Assembly: GCA_951799405.1 (NCBI GenBank)
Contig: OX637344.1
Location: forward strand, 13,888,001 to 13,952,000
Origin: Agapetus fuscipes
Taxonomy: Eukaryota; Arthropoda; Insecta; Trichoptera; Glossosomatidae
DNA length: 64,000 bases
Direction of reading: 5' to 3'
Shown here: positions 28,068-36,335 of the stretch, piece after piece
Layout: each line of letters starts with the position of its first letter
How positions within the stretch are numbered: the stretch's first letter is position 1
Notes under the pieces: model-generated
Told to the model about the DNA's origin: nothing
The model's database searches: none
The model's input: the letters and a program-made list of their open reading frames with translations, nothing else
Made by a program: the position numbers and the translations under genes

Positions 28068-28243
28068 TGTTTCAGGGAAGGTCGGCAAGAGTTGCAGAGC
28101 TTATGTTCACTTGAGATTGGGTTTTTAATTGTAGGTCCACATGCGGCATGTGTTATAGCGACAAATTATACAAACGCTTGTGGGAATGCGTTTAATATGA
28201 ATCTTAAATGATATGTATCTTTGCAGCTTAGATTTAGATTGGC
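28068..28243 (+). repeat. Fam-P repeat, 5'-truncated
   Basis: CTGTTTCAGGGAAGGTCGGC to GCAGCTTAGATTTAGATT, ending 50 bp from the exon 2 donor. Confidence 0.75.
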
Positions 28244-28297
28244 TATCGTACGAGTTGTGCGCGATCCTGTATGTTAATTATTTGTTCAAGGTCTCAC

Positions 28298-28432
28298 CCT
28301 GTCAGCGACGCCCCCCGGCAGGATGGTCTTGACCACCACGCCCGTGCTCCTGCCGCCGATGATGCCGAAGGCCAGACCACTGCCATCGTTCTGCAGCTCG
28401 ATGACCTCCACCTGGGCCCACTCGCTGTTCAC
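28298..28432 (-). CDS. Patj: Patj/InaD-like polarity scaffold, exon 2 (PDZ, first half)
   Basis: Internal exon of exactly 45 codons, phase 0 at both ends: acceptor TTGCAG right of 28432, donor GTGAGA at 28292-28297. It encodes [45 protein letters not shown]: strands 1 to 3 of a PDZ domain. The carboxylate-binding loop, classically GLGF, reads GLAF here. [22 protein letters not shown] is highly characteristic of the first PDZ of Patj/INADL. It completes the domain with exon 3 across a 7.8 kb intron. A Fam-P copy ends 50 bp beyond the donor and a Penelope-like scrap lies 100 bp upstream of the acceptor, so repeats press closely on the exon without entering it. Confidence 0.95.
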
Positions 28433-28539
28433 CTGCAATAGCGCCAGGACATATCAAAGAGCATCAACATATAGCAACGGGCACAACACACAAAACAACA
28501 CGATTGAATGTCGAAAAAAATATATAAATCGAATGTTTT

Positions 28540-28660
28540 GTAATGACTGCGACTCCTTGTATGCTGGGCAAACCTCTTTCTATCAATGTGAGGTTAAAAG
28601 AGCATGAAAGGGGCATTTAGGGGTAACTACAAAGAAAGCTCTAATAGCCATCAAAGTGAA
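28540..28660 (+). mobile_element. Penelope-like GIY-YIG relic
   Basis: Encodes FCNDCDSLYAGQTSFYQC then a shifted VRLKEHE-like and GHLG piece, corresponding to the CADCDSVYVGQTSRS stretch of the element at 46150-46210. Very short and mutated. Confidence 0.5.
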
Positions 28661-28901
28661 AAGAAAAAGAAGACGTTTTCTATGTCGTCAATTTTGTATG
28701 TAAAATCTCTCTCTGTTGTAACGACCTCCGATAGAGAAGGTTGTGTTGCCGGCGTGTAAATTTAGACGAATAGGTATATGACGTGTTAAAAAACAGCGAC
28801 TTCAATTTTCTGCGAGTTGTACCTAGTCCTCTCCGGTGTTCCTCCTTTATCCTGATCCCCAATCCCCGTCCGGATTCCTACCAAATATCTTGTAATGACT
28901 C

Positions 28902-29160
28902 CGGTCGATAGCTCAGTTGGTAGAGTGCTTGCATTCCATGCCGTGAGCTCGGGTTCGAATCCCACCAAGGGTGTCAGTAATGATTTCCCGTTCCGGTGTT
29001 TATTTCAAAACCCACAACAATATACCGGCAAGGTTTACTCAGCTTTCACAATAAATGAGTACAAGCCCCTTCGAGAGCTGGGAAACCCTACTTCAACTGA
29101 TGTGGTTGGCGTAAGACCCTTACCTGTAAAAATAAATAGGTCCCACTTGCCACATGCGGA
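28902..29160 (+). mobile_element. SINE-B, near full length
   Basis: CCGGTCGATAGCTCAGTTGG, TAGAGTGCTTGCATTCCATG, B box GGGTTCGAATCCCACC, then GATTTCCCGTT, CGGCAAGGTTTACTCAGC, GTGGTTGGCGTAAG, TAAAAATAAATAGG. Best copy of the head; ends before the AGTTGCG tail. Confidence 0.85.
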
Positions 29161-29249
29161 AAGAAGCAAAATTGGGCTACTGGCTTTCTGCATCACAAGA
29201 GGCGAGTCCCGAATCAGTAAACCAACAGGTCTACAAAAGGACTATATTG

Positions 29250-29645
29250 TAGGAAAAAGCTTTCTCCATATTGTAACGAATATGAGTGGTTGTGTTTATC
29301 TGTGTGAGTTAATGATAAAGTCTGTGAAGCGCCTCTAGAAGTGAGTAGAAGTTGAGGTAGGTAATTATCATTTGTATTATAATTTGTTCGAGAGTGGTTG
29401 AATCAAATGTTCTGGCAAAATCTAGCATGTAGTGATTCTCCATGTTTCGAGAATAATCTTTATTTTTCATATAAAAAAGGGACCGGAATGCTCTGGAGCC
29501 GGAGAAATCATTCAACTACTGTCCTGTGCAAGTAAAATAATGACATCCGAATGTGTCCGAACCGAATGTGAAATAAATTGTGTAGAATGAATCCCTGCAG
29601 TTTTCATTAAACAGAGCCCGCGAATAAAACATAATATTTTCTCGT
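29250..29645 (+). repeat. LTR-like module
   Basis: Starts near TTGTAACGAATATGAGTGG; TATA-like ATATAAAAAAGGGACC; AATAAA at 29571; ends with CTGCAGTTTTCATTAAACAG, AGCCCGCGAATAAAACATAA. The arrangement is like a solo LTR and related to 2480-2740. Confidence 0.4.
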
Positions 29646-29965
29646 AAAATGTTTACTACTACCATTAGTCATTGTTCGCGTACGTTAGCTTCATACCAAT
29701 CTAGGTATAACTAACGGATGGTAAAATCAAAATAGTGCAAAAATACATTAATTTGTAAAAATCCTTCATCATTTCAGTTGAACTGAAATAAATCTGTCTT
29801 TGTTTTCAGTAGACGGGCTCACTTTTCAGATTTGCCAGAAAGAAAAGAAAGGCTGGCACAGAAAGATGGGGAAATAAAGGGAGACTTGCTGGAATGGAAA
29901 TCTCCAGAACGAGCCCATTCAAGGTGATTCTCCTTAAAATAGGGAGAATATCTTTCTTTAAATCA

Positions 29966-30476
29966 CCCCCTTAGTGCTTGTTTGCCTTATCGCTGCCTAA
30001 GTTTTGTTTACCGTATACGCCATTGAAAAAATTTTACATGAGCAATGTTTGCATGTGTACTGGACCAATGTGTCTTATGAAAACAAGAAATTTGTTCAAA
30101 AAATATTTAAAAAAACTCTCACATTATCGAGTTTTACGGTTTTTCTTAGCTCAGATTGTGTAGAATTTGATTCATAAGACAACTGCATGAAAAAGTCATA
30201 TTTGACAAGATTGGCGTATACGGCAAACAAGAACTGGGGGAGCGTTATGTCCATCATAGGTAATTTCACGTAAGCAATGTTTGTATGTGTACTGGACCAA
30301 TGTGTCTTATGAAAACTGGAAATAGATTGTAAAAATATTTGAAAAAAGTCTCACTTTATCGTGTTGTACATTATTTTTTAGCTCGAATTGTGTAGAATTG
30401 ATTTTAAGGCAATTTCATTAAAAAGTCATCTTTGAATCGAATGGTAGATAAGCCAAACAAGCACTGTGGGGACGAA
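29966..30476. mobile_element. MITE-E2 containing a nested MITE-E1
   Basis: Outer ends CCCCCTTAGTGCTTGTTTGC and AGATAAGCCAAACAAGCACT. At 29991-30244 a complete E1 (CGCTGCCTAAG... to ...CTGGGGGAGCG) is inserted, flanked by TTAT on both sides. Confidence 0.7.
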
Positions 30477-30640
30477 ATAGGAAGAAACTAAATGGAACGA
30501 AATCTTCCTTTTTAACGATAATTTCCACTCCCTTTGTTACAATACAGGTTTAATTAATTTCTTCGTTTAATTATAAGAATAAAAGATTTTAATTAAATGT
30601 GGTGAGATAATGAAAGTGTAGGATTAATGAGATGATTAAT

Positions 30641-30852
30641 GTTCCTCGACTTGAAGGTTGGTGTGAGGCTGACCATCCATACCGTAAAAAAACGCTTTAC
30701 AGATGCCTGTTTCAGGGAAGGGCGGCTAGAGTAGCAGGGTTTGATTTAGTTTACGCTTGGATATTATTTGTAAGTACACACGCACAATGTGTAAGCGCGT
30801 ACTTACTTGTGCATGCCTAAATATAATATCCTTGCAACTTAGATTATAGTAG
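30641..30852 (+). repeat. Fam-P repeat, internally shortened
   Basis: TTCCTCGACTTGAAGGTTGG start, core with deletions, AACTTAGATTATAG end. Confidence 0.7.
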
Positions 30853-30924
30853 TGACAAAATGAGTTTTCCAAGTTTATATTTATTTGTCAATGGACTCGA
30901 CACATTTTTCAATAGGGGTGAAAG

Positions 30925-31010
30925 CGTTTATGAGACTAACATAAGTTCGAGTCACGTCGTGTCCCATCGACGATAACTTTGACCCTGGTTCTACATAATT
31001 ATGTCATCCA
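30925..31010 (+). repeat. SINE-C fragment
   Basis: GTTCGAGTCACGTCGTGTCC, CATCGACGATAACTTTGACC, CTGGTTCTACAT match the post-B-box part of SINE-C at 58755. Confidence 0.5.
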
Positions 31011-31023
31011 ATTAAGTCCAACC

Positions 31024-31105
31024 ATTTAAGCGATATCTATCTATAATCTAAGCTGCAAAGATATGTTAACATTTAAGGCTCATATTAAATGCATGCCCAC
31101 AGATA
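31024..31105 (-). repeat. Fam-P 3' fragment
   Basis: CTATAATCTAAGCTGCAAAG through CATGCCCACAGAT. Confidence 0.55.
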
Positions 31106-31324
31106 AACAGATCGCACGCTTAATAATAAAGAGAAATAGCTCGAAAATTGGGAAAATCGAGATTTTGTAATAAAACGCAAGAACAATGCGAGAAGAATAG
31201 GTAGAATGCGACAGCCGTTCAATTTGGACGAATATGACCAAGATAAAACATCGGCCGCCTTTTTCATCCCATACAAGTTGTACTAGTTGTCTGAACTTCA
31301 AACGTGATTTCCCAACGCAACGCA

Positions 31325-31420
31325 ACTCAAAAACGCAACTAAGCTACACATATAGTGTAACTTCTTGCCGCGTTATCCCCGAAGTGGTCGCATGTGGCGA
31401 GTTGAACCTATAACCAACAT
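31325..31420 (-). repeat. SINE-B 3' end
   Basis: AACGCAACTAAGCTACACAT, GTGTAACTTCTTGCCGCG, GGTCGCATGTGGCGAG. Confidence 0.65.
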
Positions 31421-31451
31421 TCACGTTTTTTGAGTTATTGCTCTTTATTAT

Positions 31452-31540
31452 TAAACGTGCGACATGTAGGTTCGCGCCTACATATTCTACATGCGTGCAT
31501 ACAAATAAACAAAACCTCACAAGTTTTTTTATTAAATTGA
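31452..31540 (-). repeat. Fam-P middle fragment
   Basis: TAAACGTGCGACATGTAGGT, TTCGCGCCTACATATTCTAC, ATGCGTGCATACAAATAAAC; resembles 18690-18745. Confidence 0.45.
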
Positions 31541-31639
31541 ACCCGTAAATTGTAACAACATGTTGGGTGGTGAATTGCATTCGTAGCCACAAATTTATTT
31601 GAGTAAAATATTAACATTATAAACTCGTAAGAGGCTTAC

Positions 31640-31734
31640 CACCATGTTGCGTTTGCCGGCCTGGCCGCCCACATAGTTGTCAGCGCGGCGGCGACGGGCG
31701 CATTCTAACCGCCCGCGCCTCGCGCGCACTCAGG
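31640..31734 (-). CDS. Patj: Patj/InaD-like, probable first coding exon (start codon at 31645)
   Basis: A GC-rich 95 bp block ends on the minus strand in AACATGGTG directly followed by the donor GTAAGC (31634-31639). If ATG at 31643-31645 is the start, exon 1 contributes Met-Val and splices in phase 0 onto exon 2, giving [15 protein letters not shown]. The same frame is open leftward (NYVGGQAGKRNMV) for 29 codons to a TGA, so an acceptor inside the block would make it internal coding. TTGCAG at 31735-31740 is a possible acceptor, but it would bring the TGA in frame, which favours 5' UTR plus start. Two earlier ATGs (one closing in 7 codons) would be upstream ORFs. No L27 domain is seen, so this may be a short isoform, or the L27 exons lie elsewhere. 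Confidence 0.5.
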
Positions 31735-31735
31735 C

Positions 31736-31760
31736 TGCAAGCGTTTATAATGTGATCGTA
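31736..31760 (-). promoter_or_regulatory. Possible TATA element upstream of exon 1
   Basis: On the minus strand ATTATAAACG (31741-31750) lies 10-20 bp before the GC-rich block, which would allow transcription to start within it. No TCAGT initiator is present. The overlapping TTGCAG is the competing reading (splice acceptor). Confidence 0.25.
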
Positions 31761-31904
31761 CAGCAGCTAACGAGGAACCTGGAACAAAGACAAATATATC
31801 GATAAAAAAAACATACTTTAATATAAGTTGGAATTACAGTCGTTTTATTTACAATTATAATAACAATACTTCAGTAATTATTTTTTTCGGATGTTGGACA
31901 AACC

Positions 31905-32000
31905 GTTACAGGAGAACTAACATACTTCCTGACGTTTCGTTGGCGACGTAGCCAATTTCTTCAGGAGGCACCCTCTCTGCACGACGACTGAGGATAAACT
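31905..32000 (-). repeat. Penelope-like terminal relic with hammerhead-like core
   Basis: Minus strand 31968-31926: CTGAAGA, stem II TTGGC/GCCAA with loop TACGTC, GAAACGTC. Stem I does not close well. Paralogous to 26531-26568 and 56760-56795. Confidence 0.45.
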
Positions 32001-32127
32001 GATTTTTAATAACAAAAATTGAGACAAATCCCTGCGTACCTACCCTAGGACGGAGATAATAAGGTTTATTTATATATCTAACAATAATTATCACTTTGAT
32101 TCCGTTTTGGGTCTATGGTAGGTTCTG

Positions 32128-32235
32128 ATCAACGACGATACCATGTTGAAAGCACTGGTTCTCATCAGATCACATTGGGCGCGGATGCTCCTTGGATGGG
32201 TGACCGCAAGGTACGCCGCGTGTTGTTGGCATTTC
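32128..32235 (+). repeat. 5S rRNA-derived SINE head with internal deletion
   Basis: CAACGACGATACCATGTTGA, AAGCACTGGTTCTCATCAGA, TCACATTGGGCGCGGATGCT, GGATGGGTGACCGCAAGG, GCCGCGTGTTGTTGGC. Missing ~14 nt (GAAGTTAAG region). Continues into the SINE-A head at 32236. Confidence 0.8.
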
Positions 32236-32384
32236 TTGGACCGATCAGTAGTCCAGTGGCAACACTTCGGACTCGTAAATGGAAGGTTGTAGATTCGAAC
32301 CCCGGCGGAGCACAAAAAATATACCATTTATATTTGCAAACGTGGTCTTCGCTGGGTTGAAAAATTCATAAACCTTTACCAAAG

Positions 32385-33965
32385 CACCATCTTACCATCA
32401 GCAATTCTCCCACCAAGCATTGTCAGCTGGATCCCATACCCACACGACTGCTCAAAGAGAACCTTGATCTCCTTTTACCCCTGACTGTTAAAATTATGAA
32501 TATATCTCTGATGCATGGAGTCGTACCGGCATCCTGGAAGATTTCGCATGTCACTCCTCTAATTAAGAAAAATACACTCGACGCTGACGACCCAACCAAC
32601 TATAGGCCAATTTCAGGCCTCCCCTTTTTATCTAAAGTGCTTGAGCGTACCATTGCATCCCAGCTGATGACTCACCTCGAGAATAACAACTTATTGCAGA
32701 AATATCAGTTCGCTTATGGGAAGCATCATTCAACTGAGTCCGCCCTCACAAGGCTGACATCCGACTTAATTGTGGGAGTGGCATCAGGTGACATTGATTT
32801 AGTAACGGTTCTCGACATGAGTGCCGCCTTTGACACTGTCGATCATGAAATGCTTCTTCATTGTCTGGAGTCTGAGTATGGCATCTGTGGTACTGTCATC
32901 AAATGGCTGCGCTCGTACCTGTATAATAGAAGGTGGTCCATTAGGCTTAAGTCTGACTCAACCAAAGAAGATCTTGTTTCTCAAGGAGTACCCCAAGGAT
33001 CAGTCCTTGGTCCAATCCTCTTTATCTTGTACATTGGCTGTATTGATAATATTTTGGAGGAGTGTGGCATGCGAAGCTATGCATATGCTGATGATCGTGT
33101 CCTCGTTGGTTTTTGCAGTCCCGACAAAAAAGACGATCTTTTGGCCAGGACCACCCATTGCTTGGAAAGACTCACAAACGTTATGGCCTATAGACGTCTC
33201 AAACTGAATCCAACCAAGACTGAGTTCATGTGGGTCGCCTCTCCGGGTCGGCAGCACCTCTTGGGTACTCAGCCAATCTTTTTCTCTGGTGCAAGCATAA
33301 TACCATCCTCCACCATATCCGTCCTTGGTGTCTTACTAGACGGAGCACTATCGATGGAGGCACAAGTGTCCAGGACAGTGAGCACAGCTTTCTTCTATAT
33401 CCGCCAATTGAGCCTCATCTCAAGATGTTTGCCTGTGGATGCTGTCAAAAGCCTCGTAGCTGCTTTCGTCGTCTCCCGATTAGACTACTGCAATATCATA
33501 TATGCTGGACTACCGCAGAAATTGTTTGATCGGCTGCAAATGGCTTTCAATGCTGCTGCCAGGGCAATTTTTCGACAGGGAAAGAGCTGTCATATTTCGC
33601 CACTGCTGAGAGAACTGCACTGGCTGAGGGTCCGAGAGAGGGTGGAATTTAAGTTGTGTCTCACTGTGCATAGGGCCCTGAACGGCACTGCACCCCCATG
33701 TCTCGCTGAGCTATGCTCTGTCGATGGGACTTCAAAAAGACCACTACGCTCTGCCCTTACTGCTGTCAACAAGGTTATAGTGCCCAATAGAGCAAACACA
33801 TCAAACTTTGCAGACAGAAGCTTTGCGGTGGCCGGGCCGGTGGCCTGGAACAATTTACCCATCGGTGTTCGCGCGAACCAGCCTACCACCACCTTCAGAA
33901 AGGAACTGAAGACACTACTTTTCTCGAGAAGCCATGGCGCCCTTGAGATGGTCCTGGACCATTAA
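32385..33965 (+). CDS. LINE ORF2 C-terminal part: reverse transcriptase
   Basis: One unbroken frame of 526 codons from the truncation point to TAA, the longest open frame in the window (first internal ATG at 32496). Visible reverse-transcriptase blocks, counted from that ATG: NYRPISGLPFLSKVLERTIA (about 33-52), QFAYGKHHSTESAL (71-84), LDMSAAFDTVDHEMLL (106-121), VSQGVPQGSVLGPILFILYI (162-181), YADD (194-197), LKLNPTKTEFMW (237-248), then the thumb and the C-terminal CNIIYAGLP, LLRELHWLRVRERVEFKL and FADRSFAVAGPVAWNNLP blocks. The endonuclease half is lost by 5' truncation, so the copy cannot move itself, yet the lack of stops means it is young. It reads opposite to Patj. Confidence 0.93.
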   Translation, partial: HHLTISNSPTKHCQLDPIPTRLLKENLDLLLPLTVKIMNISLMHGVVPASWKISHVTPLIKKNTLDADDPTNYRPISGLPFLSKVLERTIASQLMTHLENNNLLQKYQFAYGKHHSTESALTRLTSDLIVGVASGDIDLVTVLDMSAAFDTVDHEMLLHCLESEYGICGTVIKWLRSYLYNRRWSIRLKSDSTKEDLVSQGVPQGSVLGPILFILYIGCIDNILEECGMRSYAYADDRVLVGFCSPDKKDDLLARTTHCLERLTNVMAYRRLKLNPTKTEFMWVASPGRQHLLGTQPIFFSGASIIPSSTISVLGVLLDGALSMEAQVSRTVSTAFFYIRQLSLISRCLPVDAVKSLVAAFVVSRLDYCNIIYAGLPQKLFDRLQMAFNAAARAIFRQGKSCHISPLLRELHWLRVRERVEFKLCLTVHRALNGTAPPCLAELCSVDGTSKRPLRSALTAVNKVIVPNRANTSNFADRSFAVAGPVAWNNLPIGVRANQPTTTFRKELKTLLFSRSHGALEMVLDH

Positions 33966-34008
33966 ATGGCGCCACAGGAAAGAAATCATCCATCATCATC
34001 ATCATCAT
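32385..34008 (+). mobile_element. L2/CR1-like LINE inserted in SINE-A
   Basis: 5'-truncated non-LTR element ending in a CATCATCAT tail, flanked by CAAAG (32380-32384, 34009-34013). L2-type elements make short duplications, as seen. The 3' UTR between the stop codon and the tail is only ~27 bp. Same family as 5645-6085. Confidence 0.9.
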
Positions 34009-34096
34009 CAAAGACCGATCACCGAAAGGTCCATCCAACCTTACAACAACTGGCTCTTGCTTGAGAATTGGCGCTTTGAAGCGACGACGACCAAGC

Positions 34097-34360
34097 TCGT
34101 AAAATGGTCGATAGCTCAATTGGTATAATGCTTGCATTCCATGCCGAGAGCAAGGGTTCGATCTCAAGGTTTACTCAGCCTTCACAAGAAATGATAACCA
34201 GCCCCCCCCGGGAGCTGGGAAACCCCCCCTTGAACTGAAAGTGGTTGGTGTGAGGCCGGCCCCCTTACCCGTAAAAATAAATAAGTCCCGAATCGCCACA
34301 TGCGACCCCTTCGGGGATAACGCAGGCAATAAGTTACACTACATCTTAGTTGCGTTTCTA
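34097..34360 (+). mobile_element. SINE-B, second half of a composite
   Basis: GGTCGATAGCTCAATTGGTA, ATGCTTGCATTCCATGCCGA, B box GGGTTCGATCTC, then jumps to AAGGTTTACTCAGCCTTCAC, GGGAGCTGGGAAACC, GGTTGGTGTGAGGCC, CACATGCGACCCCTTCGGGG to AGTTGCG. Lacks the GTGTCAGAAATGATTTCCC block, the same deletion as at 38790. Confidence 0.8.
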
Positions 34361-34889
34361 AAAAAAAAATAAAAAAAAAACAATATTTGTTTTCCTTTTC
34401 CCTACAGTAGCCCGGCCGTGTGACGTCACACATTTGTCTACGTCAATTCGTGGGCCGAGTCCATTGTCCTGACCACATCAATCCTGCCCAACAACCCGAT
34501 AAATGCCTTTTACAAAATGTCATAACCTGACTGTATATTCGCACAACCAAAATGTCAATTTGCTCTGTATTTACATCCAAAAACAATTAACCACCATCAA
34601 GTCTTCACGCTTATAAAGCCTCTCAGTTAATATGCTTTACAGGGCACATTTGTTTGAGCGCGATTGTGTAGCTTGACAGTGTTTTGCTTTTCGTTGGATT
34701 TTGGCAATTTTCCAAGTGGGCCGAACTCTCGCTTCAGACAAAAACATGACCCGGCCTAACCTTTCGCAAGTCTATTATGTGACTTGTATTGTGTGTGGCA
34801 AAAAATGCAAGGCATTTCAGTGTTTATGTGAAATAATCCCATATTTTGGCTCCATCATATCTGGCAGACATGTTTTCCCCCGTTGAGGT
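34361..34889. other. Mostly unassigned
   Basis: 34385-34480 shows diverged similarity to the AATGAGGT-family MITE interior (CCTTTTCCCTACAGTAGCCC, GTGACGTCACAC, TCAATTCGTG). Nothing else recognised. Confidence 0.35.
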
Positions 34890-35205
34890 GAGTGTGAGGG
34901 GCGGACACTTAGGTCAGCGGGGTGTCGAGCTGTCAGATTGATGCAGCCTCTCCGTCAAATACGCACTAATTTTGGGGATCGCGCTTTCCGGTTTGCGGGG
35001 CCGATGGAGTGAAACAGACTGCAACCCGGAGTGAGGGTTTCGGAATCTGTTGGCATTTTTAAGGGAGCACTGAAACGGCACCTTTACAAAATATCTCATT
35101 CATGATTAGGAGGGCCCTTGAGGTGTGACACACACAAAAACGGCGCTCTTTTGTCATGTATTAATTAAATTAAATAAATTATCCTCATATATATATATAT
35201 ATTTT
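34890..35205 (+). mobile_element. LINE-T1 3' end (donor of SINE-A tail i)
   Basis: Contains the LINE C-terminal block with frame damage: TTTTGGGGATCGCGCTTTCC, GTTTGCGGGGCCGATGGAGTG, AGACTGCAACCCGGAGT. Then the 3' UTR AGGGCCCTTGAGGTGTGACA, CACACAAAAACGGCGCTC and an AT microsatellite. Sister copy at 38990 is better preserved. Confidence 0.75.
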
Positions 35206-35216
35206 AATAACCCTAC

Positions 35217-35717
35217 GATTCACTTTGCCAATGCCACCCCTGTTTCAGGGAAGGTCGGCAAGAGTTGCAGGGTGTATGTGCATTTGAGATTCAGGTTTAT
35301 ATATTGTAGGACCACATGCGGCATGTTTAAGTGCGAACTTATACGATATACTGCGCCGAGCGTAGATGGCTCCTCGCGAAATACCCGTCAGGGAGGCTTT
35401 CCCGTCAGACACATTAGCTTCAGTAACATCGAAATTATGGGGAGGGGGGGTTCCTTAGAGTCATGCAGCAGCCTCTGATCTGGAGGACTTTCTTTTCTTT
35501 GACACGAATAGAGTTACACTAGCTGATTAAGTTCATCGGGAAAACCTTCCGCCACTTGAAAAAAATATTGTATCGTTGTTCACCGAGTGAAGCAATTCCG
35601 CATGAGTTGTATGAACTGGGTGGGGGGTGGTGGAAGAGTGTCTGTTTTGTGAAAATGCATATAATGTGAATCTCTAATGTTACATATATTTTGCAACTTA
35701 GATTAGATTAGATTAGA
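35217..35717 (+). repeat. Fam-P repeat split by a 290 bp insertion
   Basis: 35217-35345 runs TTCACTTTGCCAATGCCACC to GCGAACTTATACG. It resumes at 35636 with TGTCTGTTTTGTGAAAATGC and ends in three TTAGAT units. The family consensus joins these two points without gap. Confidence 0.75.
35346..35635. other. Unidentified insertion inside Fam-P
   Basis: Begins ATATACTGCGCCGAGCGTAG, contains two short G-runs and CCCGTCAGGGAGGCTTTCCCG, ends GTGGGGGGTGGTGGAAGAG. Base composition is more GC-rich than neighbours. No terminal repeats, no clear duplication, no long frame. Confidence 0.55.
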
Positions 35718-35729
35718 CTACGATATTTA

Positions 35730-35970
35730 GGGCCCGTTGCACCAACCTCCAATCAGACAAAAATCAAAATTAAGTGTGATTTCTCCCATCAAATAAAAAA
35801 TTTGGTTGCATATATACGGTAGTCATGTGATTTACATCATATTTCCTGTTAAAATTCCATCATATGATTACCCACTTCCGAGAAATATTTTACCGAGGTC
35901 TTTACCACAATTAAGCAATCAAATTTTGTGTGTCAATCAAATATCGATTGGAGGTTGGTGCAAGAGGCCC
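35730..35970. mobile_element. MITE with TTA duplication (PIF/Harbinger-like)
   Basis: GGGCCCGTTGCACCAACC at left is the near inverse of GGTTGGTGCAAGAGGCCC at right; TTA on both sides (35727-35729, 35971-35973). The 3 bp TTA site is characteristic of PIF/Harbinger elements. Confidence 0.8.
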
Positions 35971-36204
35971 TTAGGAATTATGTTTGAAAAGATGACAAGG
36001 GAACTTGAGAATAGATTGTGTAAGGGAAAGCAAGTGGTCGGTGCAATAGGAAGAATAGCAAAGACCTAGCCGTTGACCATAGATCTAAGAATGGCGGTAC
36101 ACAATGACATATTGTTACCGACTTTGATATGGAAGTGAAGCATGAACAGTGAGTGACAGTGAAATGAATAAAGTACATATGTACGGTGGAAATGAAACAT
36201 TTGA

Positions 36205-36335
36205 GAATCATGACACATTTGCAACTCCTGCCGCCCTTTTTTGAAACGAGGTGGCATTGGCAAAAGGGAACCAAGTTTTTACAGCATGGGGATCGGCCTT
36301 ATACCAGGTACCAACCTATAAGTCAAGGAATAATT
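36205..36335 (-). repeat. Fam-P 5' half
   Basis: CATTTGCAACTCCTGCCGCC to CAACCTATAAGTCAAGGAATA, with a small duplication (ACCAGGTACC). Confidence 0.65.

Larger units (their letters stand above)
32236..34095 (+). mobile_element. SINE-A, split by an L2-like LINE, fused to SINE-B
   Basis: Left piece 32236-32384: GACCGATCAGTAGTCCAGTG, B box AGATTCGAACCCCGG, to CCTTTACCAAAG. Right piece from 34009: CAAAGACCGATCACCGAAAG to GACGACCAAGCTCGTAAAAT, which runs into SINE-B. Confidence 0.85.

Noticed and set aside
28905..28975. Possible functional tRNA gene
   Set aside because: A and B boxes are good but the acceptor stem does not close, and the sequence continues into a SINE-B body found many times.
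33590..33892. 100-codon minus frame inside the LINE
   Set aside because: Shadow of the reverse transcriptase frame on the other strand.
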